Part shown: positions 27,535 through 35,859 of the stretch, piece after piece
How the letters are laid out: the number at the start of each line of letters is the position of its first letter
Position numbering within the stretch: the first letter of the stretch is position 1
Source of the DNA: Ancylobacter vacuolatus
Lineage (GTDB): Bacteria > Pseudomonadota > Alphaproteobacteria > Rhizobiales > Xanthobacteraceae
DNA: 64,000 nucleotides
Direction of reading: 5' to 3'
NCBI RefSeq assembly: GCF_030813595.1
Contig: NZ_JAUSUH010000002.1
Coordinates: 248,001 to 312,000 of the forward strand
The notes under the pieces: model-generated
Told to the model about the DNA's origin: nothing
The model's input: the letters and a program-made list of their open reading frames with translations, nothing else
Database searches by the model: none
Translations under genes and position numbers: made by a program

Positions 27535-29022
27535 TCAGGCCAGCTTCATCACCACGGATTTGGTCTCGAGATAGGCGTCGAGGTGCTCGGTGCCGGATTC
27601 GCGGCCATAGCCGCTCGCCTTGTAGCCGCCGAACGGCACCACCGGATCGAGCCCGCCATAGGTGTTGACCCAGACCGTGCCGGCGCGGATCGCCTTCGCC
27701 ATACGGTGCGCGGTGGACAGATTGGTGGTCCACACCCCGCCGCCGAGGCCAAAGGGCGAGTCATTGGCGAGGGCGGCGGCCTCCTCCGGCGTGTCGAAGG
27801 GAATGGCGGCGGCGACCGGCCCGAAGATTTCCTCCTGGGCGATCCGCATGGCGTTGGTGACGCCTGAGAGAACGGTCGGCTCGAAGAAATAGCCGTCCTT
27901 CAGCGCGCCCTCAGTGAGGCGCTTGCCGCCGGCGGCGGCGGTGACGCCTTCGCCCAGGCCGATCTCCATATAGGAGGTGATGCGCTCCAGCTGCCGGGCA
28001 TTGACGATCGGGCCGATCTGCGTCGCCGGATCGAGCCCGTTGCCGACCTTGAGCGCGCCGGCATAGGCGGAGACGCGGGCGACGAATTCCTCATAGATCG
28101 GGCGCTCGACCAGCAGCCTTGTGCCGGCGACGCAGATCTGCCCGCTATTGGCGAACACGCCCATGGCGGCCCCGGCCACGGCGGCCTCCAGGTCGCAATC
28201 GGCGAAGATAATGTCCGGCGACTTGCCGCCCAGTTCCAGCGTCACCCGCTTGAGATTGGTCTTCGAGGCCTCGACGATCTTGCGCCCGGTGAGATCCGAG
28301 CCGGTGAAGGCGACCTTGTCGACATCCCTGTGCCGGGCGAGCGCATCGCCGGCGGTGGCGCCGAAGCCGGGCACGATGTTGACCACGCCAGCCGGCACGC
28401 CGGCTTCCAGCAGCAGCTCGCCGAGCCGCAGCGCGGTGAGCGGGGCATCCTCGGCGGGCTTGAGCACCATGGTGCAGCCGGTGGCGAGCACCGGGCCCAT
28501 CTTCCAGAGGGTCGAGGTCAGCGGCGCGTTCCACGGGGTGATGGCGCCGACCACGCCGACCGGCTCCTTCAACGTGTAGGTGAACACCTCGCCGGGCAGG
28601 GAATTGGGCAGCGTGCCGCCGGCGATGACCGTGCACATGCCGGCATAGAAGCGCGGCAGGCCGATTGCGCGCTGGCGGCGGGCCTGCATGGCGGTGATCG
28701 GCGCGCCCATATCCAGCACGTCGATCAGCGCCAGCGTGTCGAAGTGCTTTTCCACCAGATCGGCGAAGCGCAGCAGGCAGTGCTGGCGCTGGAACGGGGT
28801 GAAGCGGCTCCACGGCCCGGCAAAGGCGCGGCGCGCGGCGGCGACCGCGAGGTCGATATCGGCGGCGTCGCCCTCGGCCACCTCGGCCAGCACCTCGCCG
28901 GTGGCGGGGTTGAAGGTCTTGAAGGTCTTGCCCGAGAGCGCCGGGACGAAGGCGCCGTCGATCAGCAGCCCCTTGGGCAGCGGGGCGATGATGTCGGCGA
29001 TGGGGTTCACGGAGAGGGTCAT
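27535..29022 (-). CDS. NAD(P)-dependent aldehyde dehydrogenase
   Basis: A 495-residue ALDH-superfamily enzyme of normal length. The general base Glu is in VTLELGGKSPDIIF and the catalytic Cys in NSGQICVAGTRLL; cofactor-fold segments are ITPWNAPL and AFTGSDLTGRKI. It oxidises an aldehyde to the acid in the cytoplasm. ATG 29022 (MTLSV) follows the predicted sigma-54 start by 29 bases, which decides it over an upstream frame extension. It is divergent from the flavin reductase, and both have sigma-54 promoters, so it probably acts on the aldehyde released by the monooxygenase or amine oxidases. Confidence 0.92.
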   Translation of the reverse strand: MTLSVNPIADIIAPLPKGLLIDGAFVPALSGKTFKTFNPATGEVLAEVAEGDAADIDLAVAAARRAFAGPWSRFTPFQRQHCLLRFADLVEKHFDTLALIDVLDMGAPITAMQARRQRAIGLPRFYAGMCTVIAGGTLPNSLPGEVFTYTLKEPVGVVGAITPWNAPLTSTLWKMGPVLATGCTMVLKPAEDAPLTALRLGELLLEAGVPAGVVNIVPGFGATAGDALARHRDVDKVAFTGSDLTGRKIVEASKTNLKRVTLELGGKSPDIIFADCDLEAAVAGAAMGVFANSGQICVAGTRLLVERPIYEEFVARVSAYAGALKVGNGLDPATQIGPIVNARQLERITSYMEIGLGEGVTAAAGGKRLTEGALKDGYFFEPTVLSGVTNAMRIAQEEIFGPVAAAIPFDTPEEAAALANDSPFGLGGGVWTTNLSTAHRMAKAIRAGTVWVNTYGGLDPVVPFGGYKASGYGRESGTEHLDAYLETKSVVMKLA

Positions 29023-29062
29023 GTCGGGGCTTTCGGCAACGATCAGGGATGCGGGCGATGCC

Positions 29063-29077
29063 GCAAGGCCCGTGCCA
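29063..29077 (-). promoter_or_regulatory. Sigma-54 promoter of the aldehyde dehydrogenase gene
   Basis: On the minus strand TGGCACG-GGCC-TTGC, a perfect core identical to those at 23704 and 25942. The start would be near 29051, 29 bases before ATG 29022. Confidence 0.8.
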
Positions 29078-29191
29078 GCGGTGGCCGGCGGTGCGGGCGG
29101 GGGCCGCGCGGGCGGATAGCGGAGGGGAAGGCGTTGCCGGCGCAGGCTTTTGGCAGCGCTGAGGGGCAGCTCCTGCAACCGGCATCGCGGC

Positions 29192-29242
29192 GCGCGCCCG
29201 TCTCAGATCAGCGACATCTGTCGCAGCGCGGCGCGAGACGGG
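29192..29242. promoter_or_regulatory. Candidate enhancer between divergent sigma-54 promoters
   Basis: TGTCGCA at 29219-29225 is exact; AGCGACA at 29210-29216 and CGTCTCA at 29199-29205 are one mismatch from the half-site. GCGACA-TC-TGTCGC forms a dyad, and CCCGTCTC ... GAGACGGG brackets it. The cluster lies 65 bases from the plus-strand promoter and about 120-140 bases from the minus-strand one. Confidence 0.45.
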
Positions 29243-29289
29243 TGGGCGGCGGCCGGGGATTTTGCCGGCAAAGGCACGGCAAACGCGGC

Positions 29290-29304
29290 TGGCACGCGGC
29301 TTGC
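29290..29304 (+). promoter_or_regulatory. Sigma-54 promoter of the flavin reductase gene
   Basis: TGGCACG-CGGC-TTGC is a perfect core. The start would be near 29316, 36 bases before ATG 29352. It diverges from the 29063 promoter, so this 329-base region fires sigma-54 transcription in both directions. Confidence 0.8.
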
Positions 29305-29351
29305 GGTTGCTGCCATGAGGCGGCCATGCGCGCCGCAAGGTGGAGTTCGCC

Positions 29352-29852
29352 ATGATCGACCCGACAGATTTCAAGCAGGGCATGCGGCGCCTCGCCGCCG
29401 GCGTGTCCGTCATCACCACGATGGAGAACGGGCAGCCGCACGGCTTTGTCGCGACCTCCGTCACCTCGGTGGCGGCCGAGCCGACGCCGACGCTGCTGGT
29501 CTGCGTCAACCGCAACGTCTCCTGCCACGACGTGATCGGCGCCTCGCGGAGCTTCTGCGTCAACCTGCTGGCCGAGCCGGAGCTGGAGCTCGCCAAGGCG
29601 TTCTCCTCCTCCGCCCACCGGCACCTGCGGTTCAGCACCCATGAATGGCGGGCGCTCGCCACCGGGGCGCCGGCGCTGATGGGCGCGCTGGCGAGCTTCG
29701 ACTGCGAGCTGGCGGAAACGGTGAGCGTGCACAGCCACAGCATCTTCCTCGGCCGGGTGGTCGCGCTCCATTTGCCGGAGGGGCCGCTGCACCCGCTGAT
29801 CTATGCCGGCGGGCAGTTCGACACGCTGGGCTCGCGCGCCCGGACGCTTTAG
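29352..29852 (+). CDS. Flavin reductase (FMN-binding, two-component monooxygenase partner)
   Basis: A 166-residue protein of the flavin reductase-like domain family (HpaC/RutF type). FKQGMRRLAAGVSVITT and GFVATSVTSVAAEPTPTLLV form the FMN-binding core; VNRNVSCHDVI and SFCVNLL follow as in this family, and IYAGGQF near the end. It supplies FMNH2 to a partner monooxygenase, most likely the luciferase-like enzyme at 22529-23653. ATG 29352 has AGGTGGAG six bases upstream; GTG 29340 is less likely. Confidence 0.9.
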   Translation: MIDPTDFKQGMRRLAAGVSVITTMENGQPHGFVATSVTSVAAEPTPTLLVCVNRNVSCHDVIGASRSFCVNLLAEPELELAKAFSSSAHRHLRFSTHEWRALATGAPALMGALASFDCELAETVSVHSHSIFLGRVVALHLPEGPLHPLIYAGGQFDTLGSRARTL

Positions 29853-29906
29853 GCGCCGCGGCGTCCACAGGCTGTGCCGGGCGCAAGATGGCGCATGGCG
29901 AAGGGC

Positions 29907-29924
29907 TGCAACGTTGCATACAAT
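29907..29924 (+). promoter_or_regulatory. Palindrome and -10-like element before allophanate hydrolase
   Basis: TGCAACGTTGCA (29907-29918) is a perfect 12-base palindrome directly followed by TACAAT (29919-29924), a good -10 hexamer. A repressor on the palindrome would block this promoter. The -35 is weak (TGGCGA). Confidence 0.35.
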
Positions 29925-29986
29925 GCGCTGTCCGCCGCCCTTTTTCTCGCCACTCTTTCTCCAGCCGTTTGCCAAGGGTCTTGCCG

Positions 29987-31771
29987 ATGCCGCGCGATCT
30001 CACCTTCACCCTCGACGCGCTGCGGGCCGCCTATGCCGGGGGGCTGCGGCCGGAAGCGGTGGTGGAGGAGGCCTTCGCCCGGCTCGACGCGCTCAACGAC
30101 CCCGGCATCTTCCTGCACCAGGCGCGCGCCGTGGCGCTGGCCGAGGCGCGCGCGCTCGGCAGCCCGGACGGGCGCCCGCTCTGGGGCATCCCCTATGCGG
30201 TGAAGGACAATATCGACGTGGCCGGCATGCCGACCACGGCCGCCTGCCCCGGCTTCGTCCATGTCGCCGGGGCGGATGCCTTCGTGGTGGCGCGGCTGCG
30301 GGCCCTGGGCGCGATCTGCCTCGGCAAGACCAATCTCGACCAGTTCGCCACCGGGCTTGTCGGGGTCCGCACGCCCTATCCGGTGCCGCGCAACGCGGTC
30401 GACCCGGCGCTGGTGCCGGGTGGCTCCTCCTCTGGTTCGGCGGTGGCGGTGGCGCGCGGGCTGGTGGCGTTCAGCCTCGGCACCGACACCGCCGGCTCGG
30501 GCCGGGTGCCGGCGGCGTTCAACGACATTGTCGGGCTGAAGCCGAGCCTCGGAGCGCTGTCCTCCGCCGGCATGGTGCCGGCCTGCCGCACGCTCGACAC
30601 GGTCTCGCTCTTCGCCCACAGCGTCGCGGAGGCGTGGGAGCTGTTCGCGCTGACCGCCGGCTTCGATGCCGCCGATCCCTGGTCGCGGCCGCTGCCCCGC
30701 CAGCAGCTCGCGCCGCTGCCGCCTTCGGTGACGGTCGCGGTGCCTGATGAGGCGAGCCTGCGCACCTTCGGCGATACCGCGCAGGCGAGCCATTTCCGCG
30801 CCACGGTGGAACGGCTGCGCCACGGCGGGGCGAGCGTTCGCGAGATTGATCTCGCGCCATTCTATGCCGTGGCGGAGCTGCTCTATACCGGCCCCTGGGT
30901 GGCCGAGCGCGTGGCGGCGGTGGGGGCGCGGCTGACCGAGGCGCCGGAGACGCTGCACGAGACGACGCGGGTGATCCTCGCGCCGGGGCTCAAATTCTCC
31001 GCCGTCGACACCTTCAAGGGGCTGTACCGGCTGGAGGAACTGCGCAGGGCCTGCGCGCTGGCGCTGGACGGGATCGATTTCCTCTGCGTGCCGACCATCC
31101 CCTGCTTCGTCACGCTGGAGGAGGTGGCGGCCGACCCGTTCGAACCCAACAGCCGGCTCGGCACCTACACCAATTTCGTCAACCTGCTCGATATGTGCGG
31201 CATCACTGTACCGACCGGGCCGCGCCCGGATGGGCGCCCGGGCAGCCTCACCGTGCTGGCGCGAAAGGGCGAGGATTCGCGCGCGGCGGCCCTCGCACTG
31301 TGGGTCGAGCGCGGCGGGGCGGCCGCCTCCCCGGCCGACGGGCCAGCGGACAGTGAGATCGCGGACGGTGAGATCGCGGAAGACGAAATCGGAATTGCCG
31401 TCTGCGGTGCCCACATGGCCGGCCTGCCGCTGAATGGCGAACTCACCGGGCGCGGCGGGCGCTTTCTGCGCGAGGCCCGCACCTGCGCGGCCTATCAGCT
31501 CTTCGCCCTGCCCGGCGGGCCGCCGGCCCGGCCGGGGCTGGTGCGGCGCGGCGACGGCAGCGGTGGCGCCATCGCGCTGGAGGTCTGGGCGCTGCCGCGC
31601 GCCGCCTTTGGCGACTTCCTCGCCGGCATTCCCTCCCCGCTCGCCATCGGCACGGTGGAGCTGGAGGATGGCGGCGTGGTGAAGGGCTTTTTGTGCGAGA
31701 CGCACGGCCTCGACGACGCGCGCGATATCACCGCCAGCGGCGGCTGGCGGGCGGCACTGGCGGAAGAATAG
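29987..31771 (+). CDS. atzF: Allophanate hydrolase
   Basis: A 594-residue protein of full family length. The amidase-signature domain (about residues 1-440) keeps the Ser-Ser-Lys triad: Lys in PYAVKDNIDV, Ser in the Gly/Ser segment GGSSSGSAVAVARG and GTDTAGSGRVPAAF. The C-terminal AtzF/DUR1 domain starts about residue 470 with HMAGLPLNGELTGRGG. The enzyme hydrolyses allophanate to ammonia and CO2, after urea carboxylase or cyanurate/biuret breakdown. A short linker of Asp/Glu-rich repeats (SEIADGEIAEDEI) joins the domains. No urea carboxylase or biuret hydrolase is in the window. Confidence 0.93.
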   Translation: MPRDLTFTLDALRAAYAGGLRPEAVVEEAFARLDALNDPGIFLHQARAVALAEARALGSPDGRPLWGIPYAVKDNIDVAGMPTTAACPGFVHVAGADAFVVARLRALGAICLGKTNLDQFATGLVGVRTPYPVPRNAVDPALVPGGSSSGSAVAVARGLVAFSLGTDTAGSGRVPAAFNDIVGLKPSLGALSSAGMVPACRTLDTVSLFAHSVAEAWELFALTAGFDAADPWSRPLPRQQLAPLPPSVTVAVPDEASLRTFGDTAQASHFRATVERLRHGGASVREIDLAPFYAVAELLYTGPWVAERVAAVGARLTEAPETLHETTRVILAPGLKFSAVDTFKGLYRLEELRRACALALDGIDFLCVPTIPCFVTLEEVAADPFEPNSRLGTYTNFVNLLDMCGITVPTGPRPDGRPGSLTVLARKGEDSRAAALALWVERGGAAASPADGPADSEIADGEIAEDEIGIAVCGAHMAGLPLNGELTGRGGRFLREARTCAAYQLFALPGGPPARPGLVRRGDGSGGAIALEVWALPRAAFGDFLAGIPSPLAIGTVELEDGGVVKGFLCETHGLDDARDITASGGWRAALAEE

Positions 31772-31792
31772 GCGCGGCTAACCTTTGTCGCG

Positions 31793-33235
31793 CTAGCCCT
31801 TGGCCCCCTGTCCCCGCGCGTAGACATCCTCGTAGCGGATGATGTCGTCCTCGCCGAGATAGGTGCCGGTCTGCACCTCGATCAGCACCATCGGCACCTT
31901 GCCGGGGTTCTCCATCCGGTGCACGGCGCCGAGCGGGATATAAACCGACTGGTTCTCGGTGAGCAGGCGCGGTTCGCCGTCAATGATGACGCGCGCCGTG
32001 CCTGAGACCACGATCCAGTGCTCGGAGCGGTGATAATGGCTCTGCAGCGACAGCGACGCGCCGGGATGGACGACGATGCGCTTGACCTGGAAGCGCTCGC
32101 CCAGCGCCAACGTCTCGAACCAGCCCCAGGGCCGGTGGTCCCTGGGGAAATGCTCGGCCTGCCGGGCGCCGCGCGCCTTCAGCGCGGTCACCGCCTGCTT
32201 CACCTCCTGCGAGCGGGAACGGTCCGCCACCAGCACGGCGTCGGGCATGGCGACGACCAGCATGTTGGTGAGGCCGATGCCGACCAGCTCCAGCCCCTCC
32301 GCCTCCGAGCGCAGCAGCGAATCGGCGCAGTCAATGGCGGTGACCGGACCATGGGCGACGACATTGGCGCCGTCCGCCGTGCCCTCGCGCATGACAGAGG
32401 CCCAGTCGCCGAGATCCGACCAGTCGCCGGCAAAGGGCACCACGTCGAGATTGTCCGAGCGCTCCATGATGGCGTAGTCGATGGAGATATCCTGCGCGCG
32501 CTGCCACGGCTCGGGGGCGAGGCGCAGGAAATCGAGGTCGCTGGCCGCCTCCTCCACCGCCTGCCGCACCGGGGCGAGCATATCAGGGGCATGGGCCGCG
32601 AACGCCTTCAGCGCGGTGTCCACCGAGAACAGGAAGATGCCGGCGTTCCAGAGATAATGGCCGTCCGCCAGCATGGCGCTCGCGCGATCGGCGTCCGGCT
32701 TCTCGACGAAGCGGCGCAGCGGCACCGGGGCGAGGGCTTCGCTTTCCGGCGCATGGGCAAGCTCCAGCCAGCCATAGCCGGTTTCCGGGCGGGTCGGGCG
32801 GATGCCGAAGGTGACGATGCGCCCGGCCTCGGCCGCCGGCAGGCCGGCGCGCACGGCGGCGGTAAACGCCGCGCTGTCGGGCACCACCTGGTCGGAAGGC
32901 ATCACCAGCAGCAGTGCCTTCGGGTCGCGCGCCGCCAGGTACTGCACGGCGGCGAGGATGGCGGGCGCGGTGTTGCGCGCGCTGGGCTCGATCAGCACCG
33001 CGCCGGGCGCAATGCTGGCCTCGCCGAGCTGCTCGGTGACGATGAAGCGGAAATCGGCATTGGTGACGATGACAGGCGGGCACACATCCGGGCCGGAGAG
33101 CCGCCGCGCCGCCGCCTGGAACAGCGTCTCGCCCTCGCCGAGCTTCACGAACTGCTTGGGGAAACTCTTGCGCGAGAGCGGCCAGAGGCGCGTGCCGGAG
33201 CCGCCGCAGAGAAGAACGGGATAGAGATGTGCCAT
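31793..33235 (-). CDS. manC: Mannose-1-phosphate guanylyltransferase / mannose-6-phosphate isomerase
   Basis: A 480-residue bifunctional enzyme. The nucleotidyltransferase domain starts LLCGGSGTRLWPLSRKSFPKQF and has the FVEKPD motif; the C-terminal cupin isomerase domain has PWGWFETL, HYHRSEHWIVVSGTARV and ENQSVYIPLGAVHRMENPG. It makes GDP-mannose for envelope polysaccharide. It is divergent from a phosphomannomutase gene, and the two enzymes act in succession in that pathway. The 249-base gap between them holds a 17-base tandem repeat. Confidence 0.95.
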   Translation of the reverse strand: MAHLYPVLLCGGSGTRLWPLSRKSFPKQFVKLGEGETLFQAAARRLSGPDVCPPVIVTNADFRFIVTEQLGEASIAPGAVLIEPSARNTAPAILAAVQYLAARDPKALLLVMPSDQVVPDSAAFTAAVRAGLPAAEAGRIVTFGIRPTRPETGYGWLELAHAPESEALAPVPLRRFVEKPDADRASAMLADGHYLWNAGIFLFSVDTALKAFAAHAPDMLAPVRQAVEEAASDLDFLRLAPEPWQRAQDISIDYAIMERSDNLDVVPFAGDWSDLGDWASVMREGTADGANVVAHGPVTAIDCADSLLRSEAEGLELVGIGLTNMLVVAMPDAVLVADRSRSQEVKQAVTALKARGARQAEHFPRDHRPWGWFETLALGERFQVKRIVVHPGASLSLQSHYHRSEHWIVVSGTARVIIDGEPRLLTENQSVYIPLGAVHRMENPGKVPMVLIEVQTGTYLGEDDIIRYEDVYARGQGAKG

Positions 33236-33309
33236 GAAGCCTTGGGGGTAGGTGGGCCTTGAGGGTCGCAGTCAGCCGTGCCAATGCGGGAAGTGTGGGC
33301 GGGGCGCGG

Positions 33310-33394
33310 GCGAAAGGCAAGACGGATCAAAAGCCGAGACCTAGCAATAGCCAAGACCGATCAATAGCCAAGACCGATCAATAGCCAAGACCGA
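33310..33394. repeat. 17-base tandem repeat array between manC and manB
   Basis: Five units of 17 bases run head to tail. Units at 33361-33377 and 33378-33394 are identical (TCAATAGCCAAGACCGA), 33344-33360 differs by one base, and 33327-33343 and 33310-33326 are progressively degenerate. They sit in the divergent promoter region of the two GDP-mannose genes. The 17-base period does not match a helical repeat, but regular sites could be bound by a regulator, or vary in number. Confidence 0.85.
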
Positions 33395-33484
33395 TCATGC
33401 ATCTTGATCTCGCGTCGCGGAATCCGTATCGCCGGTGCCGGCGCGCCGGGGTCCCCCCGCGTCGGCGCACGGAAAGGCCCGGCC

Positions 33485-34849
33485 ATGCTCACCTGCTTTA
33501 AGGCCTATGACATTCGCGGACGGCTCGGCGAGGAGCTGAACGAGGCGATCGCCCGCCGCATCGGCCGGGCCTTCGTCGAAGGGCTGGGCGCCCGCCGCGT
33601 GGTGATCGGGCGCGACTGCCGCGCTTCCTCGGCGTCGCTGGCGGCGGCCTGTGCCGAAGGGCTGGTGGCCGGCGGGGCGGAGGTGCTCGATCTCGGCCTG
33701 TGCGGCACCGAGGAAATGTATGCCGCGGTGACCGATTTTGCCGCCGATGGCGGCATCGAGGTGACGGCCTCGCACAACCCGATGGACTATAATGGCATGA
33801 AGCTGGTGCGCGCCGGCTCCGCGCCGCTCGACACAGCGACCGGGCTGGCGGCGATCCGCGCGCTGGCGGAAGGGCCCGCACTGCCTGACGTGCCCGGCGG
33901 CCGGGTGGAGCCGGCGGAAGGCGCCCGCGCGGCCTATGTGGAGCGCGTGCTCTCCTTCGTCGACACCGGCGCGCTGCGCCCGCTGACCCTGCTGGTCAAT
34001 GCCGGCAATGGCGCGGCGGGGCCGACCTTCGACGCGCTGGCGCAGGCGCTGGAGGCGCGCGGGGCGCCGCTCACCTTCGTGCGGCTGCACCATGAGCCGG
34101 ACGGACGCTTTCCCAACGGCATTCCCAACCCGCTGCTCACCGAGAACCAGCCGGTGACGTCGGAGGCGGTGCGGGCGGCGGGCGCCGACATGGGCATCGC
34201 CTGGGACGGCGATTTCGACCGCTGCTTCCTGTTCGACGAGACCGGGCGATTCATTGCCGGCGAATATATCGTCGGCCTGCTGGCGCAGGTGTTCCTCGCC
34301 AAGGAAAAGGGCGCCGCCATCGTCCATGATCCGCGCGTGATCTGGAACACGCAGGACCAGGTGGCCCGCGCCGGCGGGCGGGCGGTGCAGGCGCGCACCG
34401 GCCACGCCTTCCTCAAGCAGGCGCTGCGCGACACCGGCGCGGTCTATGGCGGCGAGATGTCGGCGCACCATTATTTCCGCGACTTCATGTGCTGCGATTC
34501 CGGCATGATCCCGTGGCTGCTGGTGGCCGAACTCATGGGACGCAGCGGCAAGTCGCTCAGCGAACTCGTCTCGGCGCGCATGGCGGCCTTCCCCTCCTCC
34601 GGCGAGATCAATTTCCGCCTCACCGACCCCGCCGCCGCGGTGGCGCGGGTGGAGGCGGCGTTCGCCGGGCTGAACCCCGCCCGCGACGAGACCGACGGGC
34701 TCTCGCTGGATTTCGGCGACTGGCGGCTCAATCTGCGCCGTTCCAACACCGAGCCGCTGCTGCGGCTGAATGTCGAGGCCAGGGGCGCGCCCGAGATCGT
34801 GGCGCAACGGGTCAAGGAGATCACCGCGCTGATCGGCGCGGAGGGCTGA
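33485..34849 (+). CDS. manB: Phosphomannomutase
   Basis: A 454-residue alpha-D-phosphohexomutase of the CpsG/ManB group. It has FKAYDIRGRLGEELNE at the start, the phosphoserine loop VTASHNPMDYNGMKLVR near residue 96, the metal loop DGDFDRCFLFDE near 240, the sugar-recognition segment GGEMSAHHYFRDF and the phosphate-binding RRSNTEPLLRLNVE. It interconverts mannose-6-phosphate and mannose-1-phosphate, feeding ManC. ATG 33485 has GGAAAGG upstream. It ends three bases from the convergent hydrolase gene. Confidence 0.95.
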   Translation: MLTCFKAYDIRGRLGEELNEAIARRIGRAFVEGLGARRVVIGRDCRASSASLAAACAEGLVAGGAEVLDLGLCGTEEMYAAVTDFAADGGIEVTASHNPMDYNGMKLVRAGSAPLDTATGLAAIRALAEGPALPDVPGGRVEPAEGARAAYVERVLSFVDTGALRPLTLLVNAGNGAAGPTFDALAQALEARGAPLTFVRLHHEPDGRFPNGIPNPLLTENQPVTSEAVRAAGADMGIAWDGDFDRCFLFDETGRFIAGEYIVGLLAQVFLAKEKGAAIVHDPRVIWNTQDQVARAGGRAVQARTGHAFLKQALRDTGAVYGGEMSAHHYFRDFMCCDSGMIPWLLVAELMGRSGKSLSELVSARMAAFPSSGEINFRLTDPAAAVARVEAAFAGLNPARDETDGLSLDFGDWRLNLRRSNTEPLLRLNVEARGAPEIVAQRVKEITALIGAEG

Positions 34850-34852
34850 ACT

Positions 34853-35767
34853 TCACCCGGCCGCCGCCAACTCCACCACGTGATCCGGCCAGGGATTGCG
34901 CCCCTCGCGCAGGAAGGTGAGCGTGTCGCGCCAGAAACCTTCGGCATGGCCGTCGTGGAACAGGCTGAAATGGCCGATCGCGGCGCGGCCGTAATCGGCG
35001 GGGGCGAGGCGCACCAGCGTGCGCCGGGCGCCGGTGTAATAGGCGAGCGTGCGGGTGAGCGCGCGCACAGTGCCGAGCGGATCGTCGCTCATCGCCACGG
35101 CGAGGATGTCGGCGCGCACCGCTGCCATGCGCGCGCGGGCCGCCGCCCGCTCAGGCCCGGGATGGCTGGTCTCGAAGCGGGGGCCGCGAAAGCTCCATTC
35201 ATGGGCGACGCCGGCGGGCAGATCCTCCAGCCAGCCCAGCCGCTTGCCGGGGAAATAACCGAACAGCGCGGTGAGAACCGGCATGGCGACGTGCCATTTC
35301 AGGAACAGGCCGGCGCGCTCACGCGGGGCGTAGTCCATCCACCACGCATATTGCGCGCCCATGGTCAGCATCCGGGTGAGGCCGGCGCCGCTCGCGGCGA
35401 GGCCCGGCAAAAATCCGCCGATCGAATGGCCGACCAGCATGAGCGGCGCGGGCGATTCTTCCCCCATGAAGCGCAGCGCCGCGTCGACATCGCGCTCGCC
35501 CCAGTCGCGCCAGCGATAAGGTGAGCCGCGCAGGCGGGCCGGCCGCGACAGGCCGATGCCGCGATAGTCGAAGGTCAGCACATCGAAGCCATGGCCGGCG
35601 AGAAAGCGGGCGTAGCGGTGATAATAGCGCGCCGCCACCCCGGTGGCGGGAGTGATGACCACCGCGCCATGGACCGGCCCGGGCGCCGTCGCGGGCCAGA
35701 GGTGCCCGCCGAGTTCGACGCCATCCCGGCAGGCGATGCTCACCTCGCGCGGCGCGCTCCCGCTCAT
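34853..35767 (-). CDS. Alpha/beta hydrolase
   Basis: A 304-residue alpha/beta-hydrolase-fold protein. The nucleophile elbow is VGHSIGGFLPG (Ser near residue 115), the oxyanion region is AVVITPATGVAARYYHRYA, and FDYRGIGLSRPARLRG follows, typical of YheT/serine-aminopeptidase-like bacterial hydrolases. A C-terminal His is plausible in AIGHFSLFHDGH. Start ATG 35767 has GGGAGGCGAGG upstream. No substrate can be assigned; it lies in an envelope-sugar neighbourhood. Confidence 0.85.
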   Translation of the reverse strand: MSGSAPREVSIACRDGVELGGHLWPATAPGPVHGAVVITPATGVAARYYHRYARFLAGHGFDVLTFDYRGIGLSRPARLRGSPYRWRDWGERDVDAALRFMGEESPAPLMLVGHSIGGFLPGLAASGAGLTRMLTMGAQYAWWMDYAPRERAGLFLKWHVAMPVLTALFGYFPGKRLGWLEDLPAGVAHEWSFRGPRFETSHPGPERAAARARMAAVRADILAVAMSDDPLGTVRALTRTLAYYTGARRTLVRLAPADYGRAAIGHFSLFHDGHAEGFWRDTLTFLREGRNPWPDHVVELAAAG

Positions 35768-35859
35768 GCCTCGCCTCCCGCCCGGTTTCCCGCGATTCGC
35801 GCCCGAGTATAGGGGAACCCGCCGCACCGCCGCACGCCCCGCGCGCGGCTGAGCTGCCG

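Noticed and set aside
33310-33394. Possible CRISPR array
   Set aside because: The 17-base units are contiguous with no unique spacers, and no cas gene is in the window; the 47625 repeats are rejected for the same reason.
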